64,000 nt of DNA from NCBI GenBank assembly GCA_009760855.2, contig WPIO01000022.1, positions 1,253,501 to 1,317,500 on the forward strand, written 5' to 3'. This DNA is from Cristatella mucedo. Its lineage: Eukaryota; Bryozoa; Phylactolaemata; Cristatellidae. Positions 52,960-64,000 of the stretch are shown here, one piece after another (position 1 is the first letter of the stretch; every line of letters starts with the position of its first letter). Both the position numbers and the translations under genes were made by a program. The notes under the pieces are model-generated. The model worked only from the letters and a program-made list of their open reading frames with translations. It was not told the DNA's origin and did no database searches.

Positions 52960-54811
52960 CTAAAAGAATAACTAGGGGTTAGTGACAGCTGCACGAGTTT
53001 CGGTTGTAAACACAGCTGCCGATTTAGCAGCTCTTATGTCGAAATGGGATACAACTAATGCATGGATGCATGGACTCGGCTTGCTTCCTAGCTCGGAGCT
53101 CTTCCGGCAGTGCTGTGTTTGCACACTCCCCGAAGTACATCTTTAGGATTTAACTTAGCGGATTCCCGAGACTACCCTACTTTCATTCGGGGAACAAGTG
53201 GTGGTAGCCGGCTACAACCAATCGCTGCCCACTCAGCCCGATCACAGAAAATGGCTAAAACGGACGGCTACAACGCTAGCAGCTGCTTGAGGGAGACAAT
53301 GCTAATTCGCCGGCGGCATATCGCAGCATTAATGCTAAATAATCCACTGAGGCTCAGCGGCGGAAGCAGAGCAGCAAAGCTCCACATCCTGGGTAATTGC
53401 TAAACAACAGCTGCTCCTCCACTCGGTCGATAACGACAATGCCTGAATGGCCAACAAGGAGAAGAAAAAGTGACTCCGGCTCTCGCATTCTCAATACTCA
53501 ATATGCCCCTGACCGAGTGGGCGTGGCAAGTACTGCCGTGAAGAGGCTGCAATGGTAAATCCCACCGTTCGCCCTATTTGCGGCCACACACAACGGCATC
53601 TTCACGGTCATCCAAGAGATGCTGTGCACGTGCATTCGGACCCAACAAAAAGCTAGAAAAAAACGGTACTTGCCTGCCGTGTCACACATTTGGTAACAAA
53701 CGTGTGACACGGTGGTTTCAAACTATCGATTGTCTGCATGCTGATGCTGACACGCTTCACCAATCTGCCAATCGGTGCAGCAAGTACAGCACGTTCAACA
53801 CAGGATTTACTTACACGAAGTAGCAGGAGCCAATCTCTCAGAAGTTCCAGCATCTACCACGACAGCCGACGTGCCGAACGCAAACTGCAATGGACGAGAG
53901 TCCGTGTAAGAACTAGGATTGAGCGGCTGCAAGCTGCCGGCCTCAGCAGCCCACACACAATAGGTCCGATGTGACTGCAGACGTTTACTGCAAGCTTGAT
54001 TCGGTTCGGACCACAAGTGCTCGAGCCGCACTTATTTGCCTAGTAAACGTAATGCGCAGGCGCACTGCACTGCACTGCACTGGGCCTTATCCTTAGACCC
54101 CAACTTCCGTTTAAAGCTGTCAGCTAAACTGACGAGCCATTTCAACTCACGCCGTGGCTCCTTCAGTTACTCTCAGCCATGCAGACAGCCCAGCGATCGA
54201 TATCTCATTGCTGCCTTGTTTGCCAACTGCAGTTCAAAGATGAAATACTCCACACACCCATACAGAGCAACCGAGGCTGGCATTCAGCGGTGGGGCAAGG
54301 CCGATCGGCAGATCGGCTGCAACCAAGCCGAGAGCACAGGTCTTTTCTTTTTGCTAATCCCAATGTCACCACCAAGCCAGTCCCTCCACATACCGACTGC
54401 AGTGTTCACGCGCGGTTTCAGTGCACGCGTGGCTGCATTGCACGCTTCAAGAAGACACCCAGCGAAGTAGCACAAAAAGCAGGCGCAATCAATACCAGCT
54501 GCTGCTATTAGGCGACAGCCCAGTATTGCCACTTGCTGAGCCCGACAGGTCAATAAAGCCAGCGAGTCTGGTAAAGACGCTCCACACACCGCCCCCAGCC
54601 CCCACTAGCAAAGCAGCAGCTCAGGCGCAAGACACAGAACAATGCAGGAAAATCGAAGAAGCATCGAGCTTTGGACACCGGGCTGAGGCTCACCGCTCCT
54701 ACTACACCGAGCCAGCAGTCTCAGACCTGCGCCATGGCCAACCTACCTGCCCTAGCAAGGATGCTACACTGCTGGTGAACAGCTGCATAATGGTCAAGAT
54801 CGCTCTGCTTT
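52960..54811. other. Unassigned sequence upstream of MADD
   Basis: Mixed open frames on both strands (for example 54,036-54,470 and 54,421-54,813 plus, 54,284-54,589 minus) contradict each other and have no recognisable domains. Upstream MADD UTR exons could lie here, but nothing in the sequence proves it. Confidence 0.45.
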
Positions 54812-54917
54812 AATCCCACCCACTGCTTGTAATATTCTGCCCACTGCTTGTAATTTTCCGCCCACTGCTCGTAATTCCGCCCACTGCTCGTAATTTTCCG
54901 CCCACTGCTTGTAATCC
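54812..54917. repeat. Minisatellite, about 21-bp unit, 5 copies
   Basis: CCCACTGCTTGTAATTTTCCG-like units (with CTCGTAA variants and one shortened unit) repeat head to tail. Confidence 0.9.
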
Positions 54918-56884
54918 CAGTGGGCCACCAGCAAAAAGGCTCACTGTGAACTGCTCACTCCACACGTGCTTGCAGGCGCGTGGGCTTTCGGGGCGCAGGC
55001 TCTCGAACGCTGCAACGGTATACTAGCCTCGCCGACCGTACACCCGAAGTTGAGAAACAGTGGCAACAGCATCGGCTGGCCGGTGGCCACCGGAGGACGC
55101 GGCTGGCGATTACAGTCGTCGAAACCCTAACCTGGGCATTTACAATAAGAGGCAATACGGCTGCTACAGAATCCCCTATTCGTTCAAAGAACCTTTGTCC
55201 GCCCCAAAATGCCGACACTGCCCTCCTGGCGGGCAGACGGAGGGCAGATGGTCGGCACGGTGAGTCTTACTTCTGTACAGCTTCTGTAACGCCACCGAGA
55301 CTAGATGAGGTCCAAGACTTGAGCAAGACTGAAGGAACGGCCAATCATTGGCGCAGTCAAGGGCATGCCTTCCAAACTGCTGTGAAAAGCGTGGCCGACG
55401 ACTCGACCGGCAAAATCATCAAAGCGTTCCACACCAGTCCCTATTTATGGAACACTGTGAGCTCGCCATATGTCTGAATAAGACAACAAGAAGGCGGCCA
55501 TAGAGGAAATCGTGAAAAACTAAAATTGCCCGACAGTTGAATTGCTGACGGCCATTTCCAACCACACTAACAAAGGCAATTTCCCCCTGGTCGCTCTAAG
55601 AGTGGAGCAAGTAGAAAGAAAGACTTGGAAGAAAACGAAACTTTCGTAAACCTCCAACCAGAAGGACGACCCAAGCAGGACGAAAGCAGGACAAAAGCAA
55701 GACTCGCCGTGTGAACGCAGCTTAAGACTGCCAGCCGAAAACAGCTCTCCAGTGACCACGTGCTAGGTCGAAGTGGCCACGTGGCCACGTGCACGGGTGC
55801 TCCTCTACTTGGAGGCCCTGGCTTCACAGACTTCGACGATTGCCTGCTCGGCACACTAAAGCTTCAATGAGTGCGAGTGGCCAAAATGCCGGTATTTTTT
55901 AGACCCCAAAAGCTTGCCTTCGGAGAACATAATACCGGAGGAAGAGTTCTCCCGCTTCTGTTCAGGTGCACCGGTGCAAACCTTGATCTTGGGATCAGCA
56001 CACAGTACTGCAGCTACTTGAACGAAGTGCACGAACCAGTAGTCTCGATCAGGCGCTAGTGCCCAGCTAGGGAAAAGGTGCCAGACCCTCCAGCGATCGA
56101 GCACTGAGCCGAGAAGTCGATCTCTCCCGGACAGTCATGCATGGTAGGGCAGAAGGAGCCGGGTGGCCCACAAGCCCACCCACCAAGTGCACCTTCGGGT
56201 CAGTCCAGGGGGGTGGCCAGGGTCTCACAACCCACTCAACCATACCTAAGCTTGGCATAAAAAAGGGTTGCTCACATTCGCCAGCCACACCAATTTTCTA
56301 CTTCATCTTCCTGCTGTAGCACTTGGCAAAGGCCGGGCAAGACCAGATTCAACTGGCCTGTGCACACATCGTCGCAGCGGCTGGTTCAGCCGAAGAAATC
56401 CCGGTGCAAGCCGGCTCTGAACGAATGGCCTTTGACCGGTATGCTGCTTTGAGTAGCCCAGCAGTAGACGACGAGCCGGTTTCCTGCTAAGCCCGAGCCT
56501 GCAGTCACCTCGTGCCGCGAGAGCCGAGCCACAAGCTGCAGCTTTGACGACGACCAACAGCACATGGAGGGTGTGCCCAGCCAGTTCACAAACCATCATC
56601 ACTGCACTAGAAACGCTGCGATTCGCCGATGCACTAAGCAGCTGGATGTTGTCCTGAAGGTAGCGGCAAACCGAGGATAGGCGCTTGCACCGGACCCGAC
56701 TGCCATCCCCCTTGCTACAAACCTGTCGGCACCCGTGCTGTACGACAGGCTAGCGTTCCGTTTAATCCTGCCAGATGCTCTGATCGGCTTCATTGTGCTT
56801 CAACAGTCTGGTCCGTTATGTAATGCAATGTACATAACTCCGCAATGACACAAAATCCAAGTGGTTGTTAGGCTAGCAAAGTCT
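54918..56884. other. Unassigned sequence with one 165-codon open frame
   Basis: A plus-strand frame at 54,980-55,477 is open for 165 codons but overlaps an 87-codon minus frame and matches no family I know. No splice-site pattern or motif supports a gene here. Confidence 0.4.
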
Positions 56885-57440
56885 CTATAGACCACTCAAA
56901 GCCTGCGCGGCTTTCGTTATGCATTCGGCAGCCAACGGGCTTCATTTCAAGCAACAAAGAGAAAGCCAGAAGCACAGCTGAGACAGACGTGCAGTTTCGG
57001 AAACGATTAGCATAGAAGTAGCAGCCCAGGAGAGCTGGAAAGAATGCACCACAGTCAGCAGCAAGAGAATAGATGCCTTAGCCTAAGGTAATGTGGAAGT
57101 GAATTCCACTGTCTGAGACCTGCAGAGCAAAAGCTTCTGCCGCCAACGGGCTTTCAGTGTAAGAAAGGGCTTCAGCTAATTTACTTTCGTCAGAGGATCT
57201 GGGGAGGCTGAAGAAACTGGTGCAGCAGCTCAGCTAGGTATGCAGGAGCCCAGACGCTGCAGGCCTTGTGGGTCAGAGTGAACATTTTCCTCTGCATCCG
57301 TTGACAGAACGGGAGCCATTGTAGTTTATTCAGCAAAGTAGACGCATAGCTGAACCCCTAGAATTCGTGGACTAGCCTTGCAGCCATATTCATTGCCAGC
57401 TGCAGACGAGAATAGTAGACCGAGCTGACCAGACTAATGA
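56885..57440 (-). mobile_element. LINE-D copy 3 (3' end)
   Basis: On the minus strand it parallels copy 1: CTGCAGCTGGCAATGAATAT, GACCCACAAGGCCTGC, TACCTAGCTGAGCTGCTGCA, then GGCGGCAGAAGCTTTTGCTC and TTTCTCTTTGTTGC. It is decayed, with no open frame. Confidence 0.8.
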
Positions 57441-57629
57441 CAGCATTGAAAGACAGCTGATGGCAGAGCCGGGTGGCAGCAGAAGAGCTGCAGGCAACCG
57501 GAAACGTAATTTAGTAATTGCATGCAGAGCACACAGAAGACCTACAACGTTGCATATGTCATTTTAGTAGGCGTTCAGCCAGTCATCCAATAAATTAGAG
57601 CGATTATTACCCATACATTAAGAACAAAG

Positions 57630-57766
57630 ATCAGCTGATTCTAAAGCCTCATTAAATAGCGACTTTTGGCCCAGCTTATAGTAAGCACCAGAAGATTGCC
57701 TGCTGTACGACTCGAACACCCTGGGTCGTTGAGTGCTATCACTTTACCACTGAGCTAACAACCTTG
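57630..57766 (-). mobile_element. SINE-B9 (degenerate tRNA-derived SINE)
   Basis: The reverse strand shows GTTAGCTCAGTGGTAAAGTG (a good A box), the B-box-like GTTCGAGTCG and a CTATTTAATGAGGC end with CAGCTGA. It could be read as a decayed tRNA, but the SINE-B 3' end argues for a SINE. Confidence 0.75.
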
Positions 57767-58134
57767 GCATTTAGCCAATTACATGCTGCAAGGACTGGCA
57801 GAAGCAGCGTAGGTATACAGTCCCAACATTTTTCTTGTAAAAATGTCGGCTACTACTTTTTGCTCGCGATTCCCTCACGGCTTAAAGTTTGGCGTCACTC
57901 GATTTTCTTATTTCCTTTTACACGGTATGGGTGTACAGCAAAATCCCGGATCCCGTGAGGAGCTCTGGAAAAGTAACACTCTCATACGAGTCCGAATCGC
58001 AGCAGAGGCATGACTAACGAGCAGCACCGGTGAAAGATCACTTACACGACCAAAGATTTAGCAATGCACCGAATGAATGAAAAAAGACGACACCGGAAGC
58101 CAGCAAAAACTAGGCCCGGGAGATAAATTAATTG

Positions 58135-58222
58135 ATGGCAAATGTAAAGCGCCTAAAAAGAGATTGACTTCTCTGAGGGCGCTTTATCAAGTGTGTTGTT
58201 GTTATTATTATTATTGTAACCA
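58135..58222 (+). mobile_element. LINE-A 3' tail A18
   Basis: AAAGCGCCTAAAAAGAGATT, TTCTCTGAGGGCGCTTTATC and a (GTT/ATT)n tail. It is only the terminal hairpin and tail. Confidence 0.9.
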
Positions 58223-58384
58223 AGTAGGCTTGTAACCAAGCGAGATGCCGAATTATAGGCTACTTTCAAGAAGGTTTTTGCATGTTGGGCATTGCGACGT
58301 CAACTTCTATAACTTTGAAAGTGAGTCTGCACACGCAGGTCACTGACGTCATGCCTTCGTGATATTGATAGTACTACTAAGCTG

Positions 58385-58545
58385 GTACATCTACAATGTG
58401 GCTCAGTGGTTAAGGTACTAGCGTTTAACGACCGAGGTCAAGGTGAATGTATTTGACGACCGTAGTCACGAGCCCTGTGGCATATGTAAAGCGCCTGAAT
58501 AGAGATGAAGTTCTCTTATGGTGTTATACAAATGGATTATTTTTT
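58385..58545 (+). mobile_element. SINE-C5
   Basis: A box TGGCTCAGTGGTTAAGGTAC, decayed B box (CGAGCCCTG), then AAAGCGCCTGAATAGAGATG and TTCTCTTATGGTGTTATACA, the LINE-like tail. It is the only plus-strand SINE-C here. Confidence 0.87.
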
Positions 58546-58911
58546 ATGACTATTGTCACGTGAAAAGTGCCAAGAGAGATAATTTACTAATTTTCGCATG
58601 TAATTACAACATGCCCTCTCATACTTAAAATATGCACTCTCATACTTAAAATTGAACTTTGAATTGTGCATTCGAAATAGTTTTTAATAATTGCAATATC
58701 AAACGATCTTAACTTTGAAAATTGTATTCACTTTTCCTTTTCTATAGATCTTGCAACAGTCAGGAAGAGATGTAATGGCATCAGCAAGTAGGGCGGGCTG
58801 GCCAGCTAGGTCAGCAGACGTTCAGGCTCGACTTCCAAAGCAAAGTCGGGGTTTAGCATGGTCTTTCCGGGTGTAGACTAGTAAAAGAAAAGATTAGCAA
58901 ATTCAGCAGCC
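58546..58911. other. Unassigned AT-rich sequence
   Basis: A small local repeat (CTCTCATACTTAAAAT twice at 58,617-58,650) is the only structure seen. Confidence 0.5.
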
Positions 58912-59054
58912 ATGCTTATATAGCGGCAGAGGAGCCTTTACGGCTATCGCCACCGATGGCAGTGGGCAATAACGCATCGCCCAGTGCAGGTCCAAAATCC
59001 CACTGCCGTGGTCGTGAAGAGTGAGCCTCTCATCCCTGGGCTAAGACCCAGGGG
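58912..59054 (-). mobile_element. SINE-B7
   Basis: The reverse strand reads TTAGCCCAGGGATGAGAGGC, a decayed B box, and CGGTGGCGATAGCCGTAAAG with TATATAAGC at the end. Confidence 0.8.
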
Positions 59055-60164
59055 CTAGTAGTTAATGTTAACCACAAGGCTTGTATAGACTTCCTAGCGA
59101 AATCATAATCGCAGCTTGACAGAATCAAAAGCTAGAACCTAGGTCGATTCCAAGCCGATGCTGCATTCTCCTTTTCCCCCCTCAGCTTTTCGGTGGGTGA
59201 GTATGGTTCTGAATGACTTCCTGAAAACATGGGTTTCTTAGTACAGTTGATTGGTAAGTGGCACCTCACAGCTTACTTCCGATAGCTATTGAGCCAATGT
59301 CTGCAACATGATCGTAGGATAGGCACAGCCACTGTCTACGAGGCTCGGAATAATGTGCATGGCAAAACAGTAATACTGCTACTGCTAAGCACTGCTGCCA
59401 TGGCTGTGAGCATGAACTAACGATCGCAGGCAAACGTGTGGCAAGCTCTGCATTCGGGTGCAATTTATAAAGCAGTATGCACACCAAACCGAAGTGCATG
59501 CATTTGAACAAGCACAATTTGAAACTAAATGCCCTACAGAACCAGTAAGAGGGGCATACATGGGGAAGAGTCTGTAAGATCAGGAGCTAGGCAATCTATG
59601 GGACTGGGCATCAACTTAGCATCATTCCACCGGTTCCACAAACGAATTGCATGGCAGCAAACTTAGTCACCGGGTCTGAGCCATCGAGGTGGTCACTACT
59701 AAGTTTGTAACCGAAGCCAAAGGCCTTGTTCCGACAAAGGTAGGGTAAAAAATTTCACAGCGAGTAAAGAATTCCCTATCCTTCTTCAAAGAGTTGAGAT
59801 ATCCTCAAACAGACAGAAAGAGAGAGAGAGAGAGAGAAAGAGGGGAGAGCAAGAGAGAAAGAGAATAGACAGCGAGAGAGAAAGACAGGAGACAGAGGAT
59901 TGCCAAGATGCCTTCAAATACCTTTTCTCGGACCTATAGAAAACTAAAATGCCTAGTCTATAAACTTCTGTCCTGCGAGCACTGCAGTAAACAAGCCAGG
60001 CCCAGGATGCACCGTGGCTTGACAGCTGTGGCCGGCATGTGTGTCATCTTTCACTGGCAAAGAGATGCCCATCAGGCTACCAGCTGGTCAGGCTCACTGG
60101 GGCGTCTGACCACTGCATCAAGGCAGCCGTCCTCCAGGAGCTGGGACTGAGGTATAAAGAAACA
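59055..60164. other. Unassigned sequence with a (GA)n tract
   Basis: A purine-rich GA tract at about 59,815-59,900 is the only clear structure. Open frames here are short and unrecognised. Confidence 0.5.
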
Positions 60165-60345
60165 TTTCCATATAATTCATTTATAATAATCCATAATAAT
60201 CCATTAATAATCCATATAATTCATTTAAGTGCCCTAAGAGAATCTCATCTCTATTCGGGCACTTCACACATGCCACTGGGCTCGAGCCCACGACCTCGCC
60301 CAGACCTTGGTCAGGGCGAGCACCCTTAACCATTGGGCCAAAGGT
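60165..60345 (-). mobile_element. SINE-C4, well-preserved copy
   Basis: The reverse strand shows TTTGGCCCAATGGTTAAGGG (A box), GGGCTCGAGCCC in the B-box place, then GAAGTGCCCGAATAGAGATG and TTCTCTTAGGGCACTTAAAT. The outer stem has C-to-T paired with G-to-A relative to LINE-A. The tail is GGATTATTA repeats. Confidence 0.88.
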
Positions 60346-63005
60346 AGATATACTCTCACCATTTGTTGGGCCTGTGGCACAGTCGAAGCTATGGAGCTAC
60401 TTGAAAGCCTCGAAAGCGGCCACTACCGTTGCAGCCTCTGAGGTAATCAACTATCGATGAGCCAATAGCAAGAAAAATCGTACCAAACACTCCTTAGAGA
60501 AGATGGCAGTAGACGACTGTATCCTGTGAGACCGTTATACTTGACACTTTGCAAGGCTGTTGGGTATAAATCACTGGGCATTGGTTGTGAATGGTGTGCT
60601 GAGGCAATAATGCACTCACACAAGAACAAGAGGCATCATCAGCATATCAGCATATAAACGAGTGGTGTGTTACCCTCTAGCGGCTGCAAACGATCTAAAT
60701 GAGAAAGTACTAGGATCTCACTCGGTACAGAAACATCACAGCACGGCACATAGAAAACTGAAGCAGTACAGTTGTGCAATTCTTTCAGCAATGAGACCGA
60801 ATAGGTACCTGATACGAAGTGGTGGAGCCTCGTTTTTTTTAAATAAGGCGTTGTGTCCCGTTTTTAAAATACAGGCCTTTTGTCAAATGTGGAGCATCTC
60901 CAAACATTTAAGTTGGACACAGGATACAAGATTACAACACCCTATCGATTCAAGATCAAGACTCAGAAAAATCAGCAACCTAAAGAGTGAATGAGCTAGC
61001 GACTATTTCGGGGAGGTCATGATCTAACGCCCTTAGTTTAACCCTGAGTAAGCCTGTGACAATTGGTAAGTTGTTCGAGTCTCAAACTTTCCTGTAGGGG
61101 AGCTAGCGAAAACACAGCTGCACCGATGACCTTGACCAGCAACTGACAACGAACTTGAACATGCTCTTGTGCTATTACTGGCCTAGGCCTTCATTTTGTT
61201 GAGGTTGTAGGCATTCTTGTACCACAAAGAACACGCAGGAACTTGCTGCTGTCCAATAGAGATTAACGAGTCCCGTAATCCTTACCTGCACTACTATCAT
61301 CCATGCAATAGCCTTTTAATCCTTCATATGGGACCAAACCACCGTGCCTCTCTTTTCTAAATGTCGCAAAGTATCTACAACCGGGCGGCTGTAAACGACG
61401 ACAACCATGCCCTTGCTCGGCGCTGGATCAGCGTCGCTGTTCGGAAAGGCTCAAGAAATGACCTCGAAAACCTTAGCTGGAGCTCATCTACCAGAAGCCT
61501 GCAAACAGCCATAGCCCGAATCAGCACATTAGATAGGGTGCTTTGACAAAGCAAGTCTTATAACGCGGCTGGCACCAAACTCATACGGTACGGGCAGCGC
61601 AAGCAGAAAGGCGGCCGCGACAGGCTCAGCAAACCGTGCGGGCGGAGCACGGTTATGCAATGGGCGCTAACTGAGAGCTACGCCTGCGATTTGCCATAAC
61701 TCAATTATGCGACTTGGGACTGTGGAAAGATGTGGCCTTGCTGATGAGGCCAACGCTGAGGCGAGGGCAAAAACGGCTATCGACCAGCAAGCGCCAGCAG
61801 GCGGGTGCTGCGGGATGAAGCGGAGCACGGAGTCGGAGCAGTCGGAGACGGGCGCCCACCGGCAGCCGCTCAGCAGTTTAACGGAGCGAGCAGCCAAAAA
61901 AAGGCCGATCCACTTCACCCGAATGTCTACCCACAGCGGTAGGGTGGACGGGGTAGGCGGAATCCGGCACGCCGCAGATCCCCCCACCCATCCCCTCAAC
62001 CGCCTCGAGAAATGCCCACCTGCAGCACGTCAACCCAGCTGTGGCGTCCGTCTGCCGGACCCCAGCCCTGCACGAACGTACCTCTCCAACGAACTCCGGC
62101 GCTGCTGTCCGTTAAATGCACCGCCGAGCTTCTACTCAATGTACGCTCAGTTATGAAGCCCAATCCGCAGAGGGAAGAAACCCGCTTATTGATCGTTTTC
62201 CCATGATCCTTTGATAAACGTCACATCGGTCGCAGCATGTTGGCGTATAGGGGCTGGCAGAGGCTGGGTGCCACGCCCATGCCCACCAGCCTATCTCCCG
62301 CCGTGCCGGCGGCATCCTACTGCAGTTCCTCCGTCTGGCAAAAGAGTCCTGCTGGCCGTTGCCATGAGGAGACGCAATCGGTGCTAACCCCGGAGCATCT
62401 TACTCTAGCGGTTTGCATCATCTGCGTAAGCTTAAGAAATGCCGAGACTGTTCTTTTTTAAGACTCTTGGGACGATTTGAGGCCGTCCTGCTGACTGGTT
62501 TTCCAGTGCCGCAAACGAGGCTCCGGCCAAGGCCAAGGCGAAGCCACCATTATAATGCTTGCTGATATCGAATGAGCTAGCGAACTGAAATCTTAGTCTT
62601 GGTATTTTTCAAGACTTGCACCGAAAGAATGGAGCTTCCCTTTGGCGTCGGCGCGGCCATTTTAGCGAGGCAGTGCTTGAATAGGTTGGTACCTCAAGTG
62701 AGGAATCTAAAGCGAAACTGTTCCGATAGAAGAATAGTTGTAGTTACACGTCGGATAGTTTTAAGAAGAGGGCACTGCTTCTCAGGAGCAGGTCAACCCC
62801 ACCCCAGTAATCCGATAACTGTTCGCATTTCGAAACAGAGCTTCCCACTGTACACCAGAGTGGTCCTGTACAAACGACGAAACGTACGTAAAACTGGAGC
62901 CAGTGGCGACGGTAGATCAGTCATTAAGGTAGATGTGAAAATTCAGCACTTAGTTTTTGATGAGCTGGCTGGAGCTGACGAACCTTACCGCTCAAATAAG
63001 CTTGT
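60346..63005. other. Unassigned sequence including a GC/CpG-rich patch
   Basis: At about 61,560-62,450 the composition rises in G+C and CpG with a 149-codon plus frame (61,707-62,156) and a 110-codon minus frame over the same DNA. Neither matches a known family. It could be a CpG island or promoter, an unknown exon, or an old repeat. The 169-codon frame at 62,599-63,108 runs into LINE-A 3' UTR and is chimeric. Confidence 0.35.
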
Positions 63006-63271
63006 TGTCTATTTAGGACAGCATTTAGTGGGTCCCTGTGATTCGTCCTTGATGTGCTTATGCGTGCTGGCACTGTGCATGCTGCCACTAACCACATTTG
63101 CATGCTGACCCTGTGCATGTCACCCCTAACCATATTATTGTTTTTCAAGCATGATTTTACTTACCATTCAATTGCATTTCACTTTACAGCAAATGTAAAG
63201 CGCCTAGAGAGAGATTAAGTTCTCTGAGGGCGCTTTATCAAGTGAATTATTATTATTATTATTATTATTAT
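63006..63271 (+). mobile_element. LINE-A 3' UTR and tail A19
   Basis: GACAGCATTTAGTGGGTCCC, the repeated GTGCATG elements, the hairpin (AAAGCGCCTAGAGAGAGATT to GGGCGCTTTATCAAGTG) and a long (ATT)n tail. It is close to the other good copies, so it is relatively young. Confidence 0.92.
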
Positions 63272-64000
63272 TGTCTGGCTGAGCTTCGCCGAAATGCTTT
63301 TATTATTTTGGTGCAATTTCGTTTGGTTCCAAACTATGGAAAATAAATGGTGAAAGCCACTAATTACGCAGCTGCTCTCGGGGATTGCCGAGGTCTTTAA
63401 CTCTGGTTCCGCTTGGTTGCGTGAGAAATAAGTACACGTTACTTCATATCTTGTATGTTTCCTTTACTCTAGACAGTTCAGGTACGTGCTGATGCAGAAA
63501 AATAATGCTGCTCAGATGGCTGGTAGTAAGATGCTTTTGGCTTAATCAAAAATCAGCCACGGGCTTTTGGGCTGTGGATATAGGATGGGTACAGCTTGTA
63601 CAGCTTGCCAGCCAAAAATGACACCTGACAAAACGCTGGGCGCTAAGAAGTCGATATGGTTGCACCGTCACATTGCTAAGCCGTACGGTATGGGCAGTGC
63701 ATATTGCTGTCCTATCTGCTGCAAGGATTCGAACTTGTAATGCCTAGTGCCTGCTAAGGTAATCAGTCGTGTCCGGATCTTGATAGAATGGCATATGTTC
63801 ATTATTATAAAGCCGAAGCATAGATGTAAAAGAATCAGTAAGATGTAATCTGCACTGTGCGTGTGGGTAAACACACAATAAATCAAAGTCTATAATTAAT
63901 CCACGCAAATAAAACCCATACGAAAATACTACGCGGCTTCGAATTCACAAAGCAGGCTCTCATAGAAAGTTGCGATTCGATTGACCTGGCCTGTGATCCC
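63272..64000. other. Unassigned intergenic sequence
   Basis: AT-rich with no open frame of note and no repeat that I can assign. Confidence 0.5.

Noticed and set aside
54980-55477. 165-codon plus-strand frame as a host gene
   Set aside because: No recognisable family, overlaps an opposing frame, and lacks a convincing splice context; kept only as unassigned sequence.
57630-57766. A tRNA gene candidate with good A and B boxes
   Set aside because: The A-to-B spacing is occupied by SINE-type sequence and a SINE-B 3' end follows. No cloverleaf could be closed by eye. The same reasoning applies to the other SINE heads.
62599-63108. 169-codon plus-strand frame
   Set aside because: Its 3' third is LINE-A 3' UTR ([13 protein letters not shown] is translated UTR) and the rest matches nothing, so it is a chance chimera.

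Overview
This is a window of animal nuclear DNA. It holds one large multi-exon host gene with canonical splice sites, surrounded and filled by LINE and SINE copies, microsatellites and minisatellites. There is no bacterial, organellar or viral gene organisation. The repeat mix (a low-copy LINE reverse transcriptase family, tRNA-derived SINEs and a hAT-type MITE) suits an invertebrate metazoan. The sequence alone does not let me name the phylum.

The gene is on the minus strand and spans about 49,448 down to 13,706. I reconstructed 29 coding exons by reading splice sites and comparing with the family as I remember it; no search was run. They encode an orthologue of MADD/Rab3-GEP (DENN-domain exchange factor for Rab3/Rab27, DENN/MADD, C. 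elegans AEX-3). Every splice phase closes and the coding total is 4,773 nt (1,590 aa plus stop), close to the roughly 1,600-residue vertebrate protein. The order is a tripartite DENN module (exons 1-8), a long low-complexity linker (exons 9-20), a death-domain-like block (exons 21-22) and a conserved C-terminal region (exons 23-29). Notable points are a probable GC-AG intron after exon 5, a 26-nt microexon, and an Ala/Gly-rich linker with a possible cassette exon.

The flanks (1-13,700 and 49,450-64,000) and the larger introns are repeat territory. The main family, here called LINE-A (L2/CR1-like), is seen mostly as 3' pieces: the end of the reverse transcriptase ORF, a 3' UTR, a conserved hairpin and an (ATT)n tail. 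Two further LINE groups (LINE-D and LINE-E), two tRNA-derived SINE groups (SINE-B with an ATTT tail, SINE-C with a LINE-A-like tail), one hAT MITE with a perfect 8-bp target duplication, and several simple and tandem repeats are also present. SINE-C, LINE-E and LINE-A share the 3' hairpin, and paired changes in its stems suggest a LINE/SINE partnership.

Outside MADD I could not support any other host gene. A GC-rich patch at about 61,600-62,450 and a 294-bp nearly identical duplication on either side of the last MADD exon deserve follow-up.
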